A DNA stretch of 64,000 bases from NCBI GenBank assembly GCA_036346375.1, contig CM070515.1:14406423-14470422 (forward strand), read 5' to 3'. Source of the DNA: Guadua angustifolia (taxonomy: Eukaryota; Streptophyta; Magnoliopsida; Poales; Poaceae). The translations under genes and the position numbers were made by a program. Below, piece after piece: positions 43,119 through 54,269 of this stretch (the stretch's first letter is position 1; the number at the start of each line of letters is the position of its first letter). The notes below the pieces were generated by a model that was not told the origin of the DNA, did not search any database, and was given only the letters and a program-made list of their open reading frames with translations.

Positions 43119-44761
43119 AACAATTCTTGATATATGCTGGTCCTTGTACTGGTTTCTTCATCAGAATTGCCTGGTCTATTGCTTGTTCTGCAGTTGCAAT
43201 TACCTGCTTTATGCTGACCAGACAGTATGCATGATCTCTCGTGACCTGACAAATTTTCAAACCTGCTGCCCAATCTTTGGAGAGCATGGACCTGAGAGCG
43301 TATCCTCCTCCACCTCTCAAGAATAGCTGATCTGCGCTCAAGTAGGTCCCGATTACTGGGAATGAAAGCCTGAATGAGGAGTAATTCAGCCCATGCCGCA
43401 TACTTTGCTGGAATAACCATTCCATGCAGAAAGACAAAATCGTCTGACCAAGCATTCAGCACAACTTTCAAGCCAAACAGCACCCTAGAGAATACAACAG
43501 CAAACTGATCATAGTATGCAGTCTCGTTGCCCAAAAGGAGTAGACCTTTGGACAAGATCCACGTGATGCCCTGAGACCGGCCAAACAAGGAAGCAACCAT
43601 GGATGTAAACTCAACACTGCCCAATGAAGTTTCAAGCTGTACGCCCTTCCACAGTTGAGATGTCATGTTGTAGAGGAAGTGAGTTTCACTTAAGTGGTAG
43701 AAAGCTGACAGGAAGAAGCGTGTCAGATCACCATACATCTGTTCTTGTACTTTCTTGATCTTCCAAAGTTTCTCCAAAGGTTGCCATCTTCGGACATCTG
43801 GTTTTGAAAAATTGATTATGTGTGTCCTGACCTCACCTTGTATAGCGTCACCCTGAGTTTTTAACTGATCCTCCCTTGTGCCTTTTTTACATCCTTGCAT
43901 GCTCTTCTCACCTGCAATTTCTTGAGCATCAACATTGTTGCTATTACCTTGTACCTTCTGATCATCCACACTTGTGGGAACTTCTTCCTCTGTGTGCTTC
44001 ACAGCAGCAGCTTCCATTTTTTCATTACAGCCTTCCTTCAGAGCCAAGCATGACTCCTGTTGAGTAGCGGTAGACGATTTACGGTCCCTCAACAATTTAT
44101 GATGTGGAAAGAACCTCGCCTCCAGTTCATCAGTATTCATCCCTTTTCCAACATGCTTCGGGTCACCTGTCTTTGCAACCACACATTTTGCAGCCTTCTT
44201 AGCCTGAGAACTCTCACAATCTCTGCTATCTACAGTACCTAGCTGAATCTTATTATCGTCCTTGACATGGGAAATAGCCTTCTCAATGGCATTAATTTCC
44301 TTCTGGGTATTCGATAATATCTGCTTTGGCTCATCCGGGTTGTTCTCATCCAGCATCTCTTTGGTCTTCTTGATCTCCGTGGCAATCTTCTGGACCCTCC
44401 CATCCAATGCAGCTAGTTTCTCATGCAGTTTGCTTGGGTACTTGTTCACACCACTGGTTAGTACCGTCTTCTCTTCCTCCAGTTTCTGCTGATGTGTCAT
44501 GTTTCCACTACTCATTAGAGCTCCAGCAGATGATATTGTGTTTTCCAATACTTCGATGGGCAACTGCTGTTCGTGCTGAATGTTCATCCAACAACAGTCG
44601 TCCCAAATGCATCGACCATGGCAGGACTTCGCGAGCTCGCGCTGCCTCATGCCAAGATGGAAACCCGGCGAAACCACAATGCCATCCATACCTTCCTGTA
44701 CATGCACTTCCTTCACGGTCCCCATTGACCAAAAACTTCGGCGAAGTGTCTCCTCTGTCAC
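43112..44761 (-). CDS. Host-derived ORF with rhomboid segment (549 codons)
   Basis: Three parts can be seen. Residues 1-60 (TVKEVHVQEGMDGIVVSP) resemble no domain I can name. Residues about 85-270 are charged and coiled-coil-like (LAALDGRVQKIATEIKKTKE, DELEARFFPHHKLLRDRKSS). Residues about 335-470 match plant rhomboid-like proteins of the RBL14 type, with FFLSAFYHLSETHFLYNM, QLWKGVQLETSLGSVEFTSM, GLLLLGNETAYYDQFAV and VLNAWSDDFVFLHGMVIPAK. The catalytic Ser block, GFSG in active relatives, reads VFSRV, and the later catalytic His region is gone. Intramembrane protease activity is therefore not expected. The ORF starts at 44761 in the same strand sense as the element. Whether it is translated is unknown. 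Confidence 0.75.
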   Translation of the reverse strand: MTEETLRRSFWSMGTVKEVHVQEGMDGIVVSPGFHLGMRQRELAKSCHGRCIWDDCCWMNIQHEQQLPIEVLENTISSAGALMSSGNMTHQQKLEEEKTVLTSGVNKYPSKLHEKLAALDGRVQKIATEIKKTKEMLDENNPDEPKQILSNTQKEINAIEKAISHVKDDNKIQLGTVDSRDCESSQAKKAAKCVVAKTGDPKHVGKGMNTDELEARFFPHHKLLRDRKSSTATQQESCLALKEGCNEKMEAAAVKHTEEEVPTSVDDQKVQGNSNNVDAQEIAGEKSMQGCKKGTREDQLKTQGDAIQGEVRTHIINFSKPDVRRWQPLEKLWKIKKVQEQMYGDLTRFFLSAFYHLSETHFLYNMTSQLWKGVQLETSLGSVEFTSMVASLFGRSQGITWILSKGLLLLGNETAYYDQFAVVFSRVLFGLKVVLNAWSDDFVFLHGMVIPAKYAAWAELLLIQAFIPSNRDLLERRSAILERWRRIRSQVHALQRLGSRFENLSGHERSCILSGQHKAGNCNCRTSNRPGNSDEETSTRTSIYQELLC

Positions 44762-45359
44762 TAGCCCGAGGTAAAGCGGATGGTGAATGGAATGCGGAGG
44801 AATCTAGAAGATGGCACGCCTTGCATCTCTGAGTTGCCATTTAAATCGAACACCTTGGTTGCGTGAATAGTTGGCGGTGTATGCCGTCGGTGAAGGGTAA
44901 CTTCGGTCTTTGAAGCGAACAGTAGCGATGAACCGGGGTCTTCGCGACGCCGTGGTCGCCAGGCGATCTTTAGGCGCTCGGCGGCGAGTCAAGCGGCGAG
45001 CAAGAAAGATGCGCTTAGGCGAGAGACGCAGCGTGGGTGCCGGGTGGCGAGGCGAGGCCTTCGGCGGGAGCGGAGATTGGCTGCGGCTGCGGACGGATAC
45101 CACCCGTCGGCGATGGAGACCGGCCGAGCAGACGTCGCGCCAAGGGGCATGGCCGAGAAATAGCGTGGAGGCGGAGAGCGCGGGGACCCGCGAAGCCGGC
45201 GGCAGCTGTGAGCCTGCGAGAGATGCGGCGGCAGCGGAAGTGCTCGCGTCACGACGAAAACGGCGCGGCGTAGCAGCGCGACCGCGATTCGAAGCTCGGC
45301 GTCGCTCTGGTCGGTGAAGAAGACGGCGCCCAACGAGGACGGCGGCGGCGGTGAAGATG
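44762..45359 (-). other. 5' leader of the short-LTR retroelement
   Basis: GC-rich sequence lies between the primer site and the main ORF. All frames are Arg/Ser/Pro-rich by composition and I see no domain. A frame starting MATQRCKACHLLDSS (44840) overlaps the main ORF and may mark the original start of the captured reading, separated by a frameshift. Confidence 0.5.
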
Positions 45360-45362
45360 AAC

Positions 45363-45374
45363 CGCTCGATACCA
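45363..45374 (-). other. Primer-binding-site-like sequence
   Basis: TGGTATCGAGCG starts two bases after the 5' LTR on the minus strand. It resembles the Met-tRNA primer site TGGTATCAGAGC with an altered second half. Confidence 0.7.
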
Positions 45375-45376
45375 AA

Positions 45377-45689
45377 TGTCACGATCCTCACTTGAATATC
45401 ACGGATAAATCCATCACAAGCACAAGGTACATGGTATTTGGGAAATACAAATCGGTAACGGAGCGAAAGAGAAGAATCCGGAAGAGAGAGGCGTGGGAAA
45501 GAAGGAAGAAGTGCAGGGATTAGAGAGAGCAACAGTTGGGGAAGAACAGCATGAGGAAGAAGGCGAGTTGAGGCTAGCAGATTCTGTTTCTTGATCCCCT
45601 TCAATGGCTCTTGCTTCTTGCCTTTGTACCTTCAATGAATAGGCCTGCTTGCCGCCCAATCGCCTAGCTTCCAGCCCATGTCCATGACA
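45377..45689 (-). repeat. 5' LTR of the short-LTR retroelement
   Basis: 313 bp, pair of 42399-42722. The outer end is followed by the GGGTG duplication at 45690-45694. Confidence 0.93.
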
Positions 45690-45694
45690 GGGTG

Positions 45695-46207
45695 GTCCAA
45701 ACATCCCGATGTCCTTCCCAAGTTCTCAACCTTAGAACAAGCTCAACCTATCCCTTAAATCTTCCTCTATCCTAAATTATAAAAAAATTAAAAAAATATG
45801 AGCTCCAACCCAAACCCTATTTAGAATCCCTATTCTAGAGAGGGCTCTTCTCACCCTTACATCTAGGAGCTTTCTCTTTACCCCTACTATTTTCTTTGGC
45901 ATTTTTTATTCATTTTAAAATAATAATTCATGGGTGCAAAGTAATAATAATGTTTAGATAAATAATAGGGGTGAGTAATAGGGAGTGTGGGTTGGAGATA
46001 AATTTGATATAGGATGCCCCTAATTTTTATACCACCCCTAAATGAGTGATTTAGGGGAAAAAATATAAGGATTTAGGTTAGAGTTACTCTTAATGTGCTT
46101 AGTACAGTGCAGCCCGACTCAGGCTCTGATCGGCCCGTTTGGACAGAACTCCTCTAGACTAATGTTTCAGGCCTTACACAGCACATGACAGCAGCACCAA
46201 ATGACAC
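45695..46207. other. AT-rich intergenic, possible decayed MITE
   Basis: Loosely inverted AT-rich ends (CTCAACCTATCCCTTAAATC at about 45746 and, reversed, CTCTAACCTAAATCCTTA near 46090) suggest an old MITE. The match is poor and no duplication is clear. No gene. Confidence 0.3.
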
Positions 46208-46212
46208 ATACT

Positions 46213-49117
46213 TGTCAGGTTGGATTTTCAAATTGGAACCCAACGTGTATACCTACACTAGTTCAAAAATATGCTAGTGCATACATCAGTAATAGTGATA
46301 TTAATATATCCATATCACAAATTCAAATAACAATAATTAAGCAACAAGTACTAGCCTTATAACAAACAATTACAAATAAATGGCCACATGGCCTAAGTTC
46401 AACAAATTAGCGACGAAAACAAAATAAATAATAGAAAGATAAGCCCATCCATTCGTCCAACATGCAATCAACTGAGGTGAGCGTCCTAGCATTCTGGATC
46501 TCCTTCATCGAAACCACAAGCGAAGAACTTGTAGTTACCTTCTGCTTTATTGCACTCTTTTGCGAGATTTTTGAATGTTGGAATGTGAGTACACAACGTA
46601 CTTCGCTAGTCTTGGAAAAATAAATGCATGATAAATATATGCAGGGCTAAACAAATGAAGGCTTAGTATGGCTCATTTAGCGTAAGGCAATGTTTTAACT
46701 TTAAATACAACTAGTAATTTCACAAATCATCATTTGACCAAATGCAGTTGTAATAATTGAAATTAATGAGATAACTAGTGAAGGTTTCAACTACCTAGCT
46801 GGCTCCAACTGTCAACCAATAGCCCGAGAGTTCCAACCCCTCACGGATTCTCAAATCATCATTTTTATTTAAAACAAAATCAGAAAATTTACAACATGAA
46901 AGCACACCTTGCCCACCCTTGACCGTGGGCATGGCTACTTAAGTAGTTTTAACTCTATAGAGTGTGTACAGTTTTACCCACAAGATGCGATCAACCTTTA
47001 TTGTCCTCGCACACTCAACATGTTAGAGTGCGACTAGGATGATCACAACAAGGCCTTTACAATGTACAACCTTACTATTAACCTCATCTGCTAAGGTTTC
47101 ACCGCCAAAGGGTTCCATCCATCCAGTCGGAAGCCCTCTCTTGCGCATTTTTGGAAAACCTATCTCTATCTGACACTTATATTCCACTAATTGGCGAATC
47201 CAATAACAAGATACACAATTTAACTAGTCAGGTCATACCCATACAGACTTGTGGTTATACGATAGTGCTTAGTTTGAAATAACACATGCTTGGTCCTTAA
47301 TTGACTAGAACAAAACAATCACTTTACAAAGTCTCCTGCTTCCTGCACCCGCCTGACTTTCCATCTGCCCCAATCTAAAACCATTATTTCATTTATTTTA
47401 CTTAATAAGCAGCAAAAATATATATTGCCACAAGTTCACAAATGGTTTTGAACAATGTTTTGAAGTAATTCCCAAAAATGGCATAATACTGAAGCGATTA
47501 AGCTGGACTAAGAAATTCAACTATATTATGCTACTCTACTAATTATCACCAAATAAAATAGATAACACCATCTTAGGCGACAAGAGTACACAATGATCAA
47601 CCCTGAGGAGATCATAACAAATTTAGAAATTTAACTAAACCATAAGAATAAATTTAAAGTACATTGCATAAAAGTAGACATGCAATAAATTAAAACAATA
47701 TAAGAATTTTTAAAACTTAGTATCAACATGATCAAGGAAGAGTTGCCTTCGTTGAATGCTACTGATTTTACCTCTAGTTGCTGGATTGGCGAGGCTTCTC
47801 TAGCGACGATGTCTACGCACAAAAAAGAACAAAGATAAATAAAATAAAATAAAATAAAATCTAAAAATTAAAAATATAGTATTACAAGGTAGAATTTGAA
47901 TTTATATGAATTTGGAAATTTGAAACACTGAATTCAGAGTTCAAACGGAGGAGAATAGACTCCTGGAAGATTTAAATCAAGGAAATAAAGATAAAGGATT
48001 TTTTGGAATTTTGGAATTATTTTTCTAAGTGAAATTAAGATTTATGACATCAACACCAAAATATTTTCCTTTTTGTTTTTTTAATCTTCCCTTTGTGTTG
48101 TTCATGCATGACTCGACTGTCTCGGCTTTGGCTGAGCACATGCTAGGATGTCGCATGAGAGGGGGTAGCGGCGGTGACTGGTGGCGGGGCTCACGGGGTG
48201 TGCACGTGTGAGGCATGATCAGCAACGGTGGTAGTGGCCAAAGGAAGAAGAAGAGGGAGACGAGGCGCATCTCGTGACGCGAACGGTTCAACAATTGTAG
48301 CTTCGAGGTGGTGACGGTGAGGAAAGGAAGGTGGTGGCTAAAGTTGGAGAAGATGACCAGAGTTCCACCTATTCCGAGCAAACAAAGAGGAGAGAGGCCC
48401 TGAAAGTTAGCAAAATATGTTGCTTGAGGAGTTGTGGTCACGGGGCGACTTTTATAGCACAAAGGAGGACTCAGATATGAGCAAATCCAGCGAGAAAGAG
48501 GCGGCGGCAAGTTTCAAGCCAATCTCATGAGAATGGCTCAGATTTTGCAGGATAAACCGATTTGAAGAGATAAGAGAGGTTGGCAAAAGATGATGCACAC
48601 GATTGGGCGGAGTTTTCAGAGTGAAAATCATGGATTTTGGAGCTCGATCCATGTAACAATGGAGGAGAGAGAAAGAGAGTTGTTCTAGAGGAAGGAGGAG
48701 GCTCAGGGGAAAGGGGGGCATGTGCTTAGGCTAGGGCTGATCGGTCGAGGAAGGGGAGCTATGGGTCGACGGTGGCCCAAGAGTAAAGGAGGAGGTAGCT
48801 CAGGCGGCCCAAGAGTAAAAGGAAGAAAAAGATTTATTAAATTCATTTACAATTAAAATAATACCTAAAATAACAATACTTTATAGAAAATACCAAATAG
48901 AGCTTACATATTCTAGAAAAATTGTAAAAAATACCTTTGAACATTTTGAAGTTAATAAAATTATTTCTAGCAAAATTTTGGTTTTATTTTTCTAGACTAA
49001 ATTATTTATTTAAATCTAAAAAAGCAAAATCATTAATTAAATGCTAAAATTTTAGAAAATTCATAAAATCCAAAATAAATGATTAATTAAATAATTACAA
49101 ATTTTTTAGATGTTACA
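46213..49117 (-). mobile_element. Solo gypsy LTR (2905 bp, minus orientation)
   Basis: The plus-strand borders are TGTCAGGTTGG on the left and GATGTTACA on the right. The exact 5-bp duplication ATACT is at 46208-46212 and 49118-49122. Read on the minus strand it begins TGTAACATCTAAAAAATTTG, as Del/Tekay-type LTRs do, and the length suits that group. No internal gag-pol is present, so it is a solo LTR. Short frames inside (for example 48025-48510 minus) are LTR sequence, not genes. A short (AAAAT)n run lies at 47838-47862. Confidence 0.88.
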
Positions 49118-49122
49118 ATACT

Positions 49123-50039
49123 CCTCCAAGTCGGCCGCCTAACCATCGTGTAGGTTATTTTTGATAATCATCATGTAGGGTTTTTTTATAATCAACGTGT
49201 AGGGTTTTAAGCGGGCCGTATACACACATCGTCAAGCACGATGACGCAAATGGTTATCTATTTCACAAAGATAAACAAAATTAATTGTTATGATTCACTT
49301 AGCAAGCCTTGTATATATGTAGCACAAGATGCATCATTGATACATTTAGGCCTTGCAACATCTCATCCCTGGTGATCTCTTTTCTTGTTTCTTCTTTTCC
49401 AGCCATGTTCTAAAGACCTGTTTGTTTTTGCTGTGGATTCTCCAAAACCTTATTCTGGATTATGACTGTAGAGAAGCTAATTCTCTAAAATTGAATCTGG
49501 ATTATGGCTATAGAGAAGCTAATTCTCTAAAAGTTGAATCTCTAAAAGCTGAGCTGTTTAGCATATTGGCTTTTAGAAGGGTTGGCCGATAGCTTTTGAA
49601 GTGTAATGCCTGTAATACCCCTAGCTGTTCTAAATGTAATGTACATGTAATAACCGTATGTTGACATTGTAGCTAGTTGAGGAAAACGAATTTATAGGAA
49701 TAAAAAGCATGTGAAATAGTAAACGATCCATCATTCCTACAAATGTATTTTGTCACTCAAAAATAACTGCACATGCTATTACTTCATATTGTTGAAGCAT
49801 AGATTGGTGAAAGTTCGCACACAAAACTAAGGTAGAGCATTGACCTTACACAGGATTTCGATTTGCAAGCTAACAACTCACAATTTTCTACAAGTACTAA
49901 ACTGTTTTCCCATTGTATCAAAACACAGCTGTACAAAATTTAGTCATTTTTGCATTCGACAAGAAAAAAGTTACGAAAATCTAAGATTGCCATAAAAACT
50001 CAACATCTAATAATATATACAATGGAAACTCTGGACATC
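49123..50039. other. Intergenic, no gene seen
   Basis: AT-rich. Around 49405-49600 it carries CTAATTCTCTAAAA/AGAGAAGCT motifs of a MITE-like fragment, including a tandem duplication. Confidence 0.5.
49454..49537. repeat. 42-bp tandem duplication
   Basis: The unit TCTGGATTATGRCTRTAGAG and onward occurs twice with two differences. Confidence 0.85.
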
Positions 50040-50625
50040 ATCTTATGGTCATGCCTCACATTATCTTATCACTGCTTCTTGATCAACTTCTTGTTTCACA
50101 ATGGAGCACTTGCATTACACTTTTGATTAGTGAAGCATGATCTCCCCTCCTCTGCTGCCTTGCAGAGTTGCAAATCCATGGGCACCTTCCCAAGAAAAGG
50201 GACACCCATTTCATGGCACATCTTCTCCTTAATATAGTTCAGTGCCCACTCAGTAGCATTTGTCTTGTCTATCTCACTTGGCTTAACAAATTTTAGATCT
50301 GAAAGTGCCTGCCTAAAACTACTCATGTTCTCGACAATGCCCAAGACTAGAACACCAACCTTCTAGCAAAAATTTATCCCCTTCCTCACATAAATTAGAG
50401 AAGCTTGTGTGGAGCGGTGATAATGATTGCACCAACAATTCTTGCAATCTGGAAGTATTACACAATTGAAATATGTTCATTTGACATTCCTAGAGGAGCA
50501 TCCACCGTGAGATAGTCGATCTGGGCTAAAAATGTACTCTTTCGACACCACCCTTCCCAGACAAGACCAGAATCTTATGATTCATAGTATTCATTGGCTT
50601 AACGATGGCAAGCAGGTCTAAAAAT
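50040..50625 (-). pseudogene. NBP35-like Fe-S assembly P-loop ATPase pseudogene
   Basis: The minus strand reads MNTMNHKILVLSGKGGV (P-loop start) and at once loses the frame. It then jumps to a decayed IDYL-VDAPLGMSNEHISIV and ends with an open part (50344-50096) reading GIVENMSSFRQALSDLKFVK, then MCHEMGVPFLGKVPMDLQLC and KAAEEGRSCFTNQKCNASAP. The order matches cytosolic NBP35/NUBP1, a scaffold for iron-sulfur clusters. Roughly 100 residues between the P-loop and the VDAPPGTSDEH block are missing, and stops are present. No introns are evident, so it may be a processed copy or a TE-captured fragment. Confidence 0.85.
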
Positions 50626-50676
50626 AAAATGATTCAATTTAAGATTGTTTCACCAAGAATAAATATAATAAATAAG

Positions 50677-50735
50677 ATAGAACAATTTGATATTTTGGAT
50701 AAGCATAGAACAATTTGATATTTTGGATAAGCATT
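50677..50735. repeat. 28-bp tandem duplication
   Basis: The unit starting ATAGAACAATTTGATATTTT occurs twice in succession without visible change. Confidence 0.9.
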
Positions 50736-50889
50736 ACAATTTCTCATTCGTTTTGGTTTATATGCGCATGTATAAGTGCATTGATAGGTTCTTCTATGTG
50801 CACCATTATTTAAAAATTAACATCTCTGTCGAATATCTAAATATGGAATATGAGTTTGTACCAAAAATTCAAAGATCATACCACATATG

Positions 50890-51180
50890 CTCACGCGAGC
50901 GTTAGGAAACTCTGGATATCACGGACCCAAATCCTGCGGGATAAGGTATACGCGGAGGGGATATCTCCATACAAGGAAAGATTCGGTCATGTCCCGTTAC
51001 GAGGAAACCAACTCGAATATGTCCGATATCTAAGAAGTTTGGATATGATATGAAGATCATGCCAACGATGGACTCCTCATTGACCACGATACACTACTCC
51101 AAACCGACTACGACTCGGGCTACCCCGACTATATAAAGATAGGGGTAGACATCATACCTCCTCGGGAGTTCTTCCATTGG
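50890..51180 (+). promoter_or_regulatory. LTR-like promoter region before the gypsy-type ORF
   Basis: The sequence resembles the upstream part of a Tat-type LTR: GGATAAGGTATACG, CCGATATCTAAG and similar strings as at 1150-1260. It has a TATA box ATATAAAG at 51131-51138. It leads directly into the ORF at about 51186. Borders are unclear. Confidence 0.45.
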
Positions 51181-51185
51181 AGGCC

Positions 51186-53590
51186 ATCACTTGGTGACCT
51201 CTATCTCACCCCTAAGAATGAGGACGAAACTGTAGTGTTCGAAGCTTTCATCCGCTGCGGCTTTAGTTTTCCCCCTTCCAAGTTCCTGCTTGATGTTCTG
51301 GACTTTTACAAGGTTCAACTTTTCCACCTGAGCCCCAATTCCATTACTATGCTCAGCGTGTTCATCCACCTCTGCAAGGCCTTCCTGGGTATCAAACCCA
51401 ACCTCAATTTGTTTCGTCATTTTTACAATCTGAAGAGGGCGACGAAAAATGAAGTTGTTGGAGGTGCCGAATTTCACCTTCGCAACAGTGCAGCGGGAGC
51501 TTACATTTCTGTTCCAGTCACTTTTTTGGCAATCAAACTAGAAAAAGCAGTGGTTGTATATCACCTCTTCGGATATGATGAACTTCCCTATGGCCTATTG
51601 ACCCCTCCTTAATTCGATTGGCCTCTAGACAAAAGTCCCTCCTTCGACCTCTCGCAACGCGTACTATGCTCAGAAGATTGAGGAGTTGAGGAAAATAGGG
51701 CTTACAGGGTGGCATATCGCCAGGGAACTTTCTGGAGCGTCGGTCGAGTCTGTTGAAGTGCGGGACCACCTCACCTGGGACTACTCTAGAGTCGATGATG
51801 CGACTAGGAATAACCCTGAGGGTAAGACACAATGACACTATTTGTTTGCTTTCTACTGCATGTTGATAGTTGTCAAACTAATTTGCTGACTGCTAGATCT
51901 GTCAGGCGCAAATATTTCCTCTAGGTTGAGCAAGATGTTTCAAGGCTCAGAACCTGGTCCTTGCAGCGTCGAGGTGTACTCGCTAGCCAATCCTCAACCA
52001 GAGGTATGTACCGCGTAACGACCAATCCTTCCTCTCTTGCGCATCTGTCTTTCGATTAACCAAGCCTATCTTCAGGAGGCCACATTTGATGGTGAGAGGC
52101 AAGTCGAAGGAGCCATCAGCCTAGACAATGAGCCATCTCGAGACGATGAGCAGCATTGGGTGCAGCTCCAGCCAGCGTCGCTCCTCTCATAGATGACATA
52201 GCGCTGTCATCGATCCCAGTGGGGTTGAATAAGCCCTAGGGCCAAAGGCAACCGAATCTCCCCAAGCGAGGAGGTCGGTGTCTCCATCACCCCATCGACC
52301 CTTCAAATGGCTTCAAAATTCATCGGTGAAACTATCCAGCCAGGTGACATTCAATCGCTTGCTTGGATGCTATGAGATCGCTTCTGACATAATCCAACAG
52401 ATTCTGGAGGAACAGCGGACCACTTGGGGAGCTCAGGCGCAGAAACTGACGACTACTACGCAGGCATCTCCTTGAATGGAGTCCCCATCAACCAAAATAG
52501 TTGATCAGGTAATGCTATTATCTTTACTGATTCTATCATAGCTTGACGTTTTACTTACGGCAACCACGTGTGTGCAGGCTCCATCTTTGGTTGTTGATCC
52601 ACCGGCGCCACCTCCTCAACCAGCTGGGCCGAGCGAGAAAATAGCCACCGAGACCAGACCAGTCCTGACGAAGGAAGCATCCCTGAAGAAGAACATGATA
52701 GTGAAACTTCGGGTGAATAAGTGAGTTGCTTCTTTGTTCTGACAGTCTCCTTTTCCTTTGAAGAAGTCTCATGGAGATTGCTTTGTAGGAAGGGTTCATC
52801 TAGCAGTGTTGCCAAAGATGTCGCCAATACCGCATCACCTCCTCCTGACGCGGGTGCACTTGTTCCGATCCCTGCTTTGGCAGCTCCGACCGTAGCAGCA
52901 GCAGTTCTGCCTCTTCCGGCTCCATCGTCACCTTTGGAATATTGGTTGGTCTTGAAGCCACAATTTTAGGTACGTATCCGCCCCCTATTTTCTTCCTCAC
53001 CTTGACTTATGCTCTGTCTCGCCCTACTTAACGCCCTTCAACTTTCTTTGGACAACACACCATGGAGACGCTGCGCCAGGTCGAGACGTTTTGTGAGCAA
53101 GCCAATCAGTAGAATGAGCGGCTCACAACCTCAGGCTAGCAAATTCTCAAGATGAAGAACTCATTGGCGGCACTCAGAATTTGAGCTAAAAGTCTTGAAG
53201 GAGAGGAGGGCGAAGGTGGAAGTGAAGAGGCTGAAGACGGAGAAAACCGCCACTGATGTCGTGCTACTCAAAGCCAAAGTTGGTCGGGACAAGGCCGAGG
53301 AGAAGTTGAAGATGGTCGAGATTGAAAAGGATGCAATTGATGTGGCACTGGCCACTCTGCAGTCGAAAACTCTCAGCCACATGACTTCATCAGCTCGACT
53401 TGTGACCTCGCATGTACTTGGCATAGTGAGGTGCCACCACCCGGACATGGACTTCTCGATAGTGGACAAGGGCTTCACGTGTGAGGCGAGTGAGGCTGCC
53501 GATCACGTCGAATCCTTCGAATGCATCGTTGAGAGGTTCGTGGCCTAGTTGGAGCTGACACTTTCCAACGACAACGTCGGTCAGGACCCT
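51186..53590 (+). pseudogene. Degenerate gypsy-type ORF with introns (PF04195-like)
   Basis: The open part 51235-51612 reads FGFSFPPSKFL-like residues, then SPNSITMLSVFIHLCKAFLG, NLFRHFYNLKRATKNEVV and GGAEFHLRNSAAGAYISV. This is the same family as the antisense ORF at 29525-29793, here on the plus strand and more complete. Downstream, splice-like signals (GAG/GTAAGA near 51823 to TGCTAG/ATC near 51897; GAG/GTATGT near 52003 to TCTTCAG/GAG near 52077) suggest introns. The 3' part (53195-53548) is coiled-coil-like (Lys/Glu heptads) with HPDMDFSIVDKGFTCEASE. Stops at 51610 and elsewhere break it. Confidence 0.75.
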
Positions 53591-54265
53591 CAGGCTTAGG
53601 GCATTTTTTATGCAGTTGAACATGTGCTAATGTCATGGGCTGTTATGAGAATACTAACTAATCTGCTTATCCATCGTGTTTTGCCTTTTGTCTCCTTGCC
53701 GATGAAATAAAGGAACACGAGTAGATGCCATTCTGATTAGCACTCATAAGCCCTTGATAATGAACTTTTAATTGCTGACCTCATGTCTTGACTATATCTG
53801 CGCACAAGGCTTAAAGAAAATTTTCATCAAATACTTAAGCCCCCAAGTTTAGACTCGAAGAGGCCATGCATAATTTAAATGTTATGTAGATTGCAGTGAG
53901 AACTATGCGATTTTTTGCAAGCCTTCATCGACCATATGACTTAGACGTGTAGCAAATGTAAACTCGCCAAACATCGCATATAGAACTGACTAGAGGTCTC
54001 GTCTCCCGCCGGCCGTTGAGCTTTAGATGTCTAACAATCTGGTGCTCATATGCCAACAGGATAGAATTGCTCGTTGTCGGGTTCAGGCATGGTCGTGCTT
54101 TGGTCTTGTTTGCTGAGATGCTTAGTACGTGATCAAGTAAATACATGCAAAAGAACTAGCATAAAAGAGATAAAGTAATCGTATGACAAAGGCATAAATG
54201 AACTACGCCTACATTTTCTAACTCGATAACTATATCGATTAGAAAATAGGAAAGAGGTATTGAGT
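53591..54265. other. Non-coding region after the gypsy-type ORF
   Basis: No frame with recognisable domain. It is likely the untranslated 3' part of the same gypsy element. Confidence 0.45.
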
Positions 54266-54269
54266 TACC

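Larger units (their letters stand above)
42399..45689 (-). mobile_element. Short-LTR retroelement carrying host gene segments (3.3 kb)
   Basis: Two ~320-bp direct repeats (42399-42722 and 45377-45689) begin TGTCACGATCCTC and end CCATGACA. The 5-bp duplication GGGTG flanks the whole (42394-42398 and 45690-45694). On the minus strand, the 5' LTR (45689-45377) is followed by TTTGGTATCGAGCGG (primer-site-like), and the 3' LTR is preceded by AAGGAGGGAGGAA (polypurine tract). There is no gag, protease, integrase, RT or RNase H. The interior instead holds a 549-codon ORF and further frames with host-derived sequence. This is a non-autonomous, gene-transducing element of Bs1-like type. Confidence 0.92.

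Noticed and set aside
44910..45317. Plus-strand Arg-rich frame of 135 codons
   Set aside because: It lies in the GC-rich leader of the minus-strand retroelement and has no domain.
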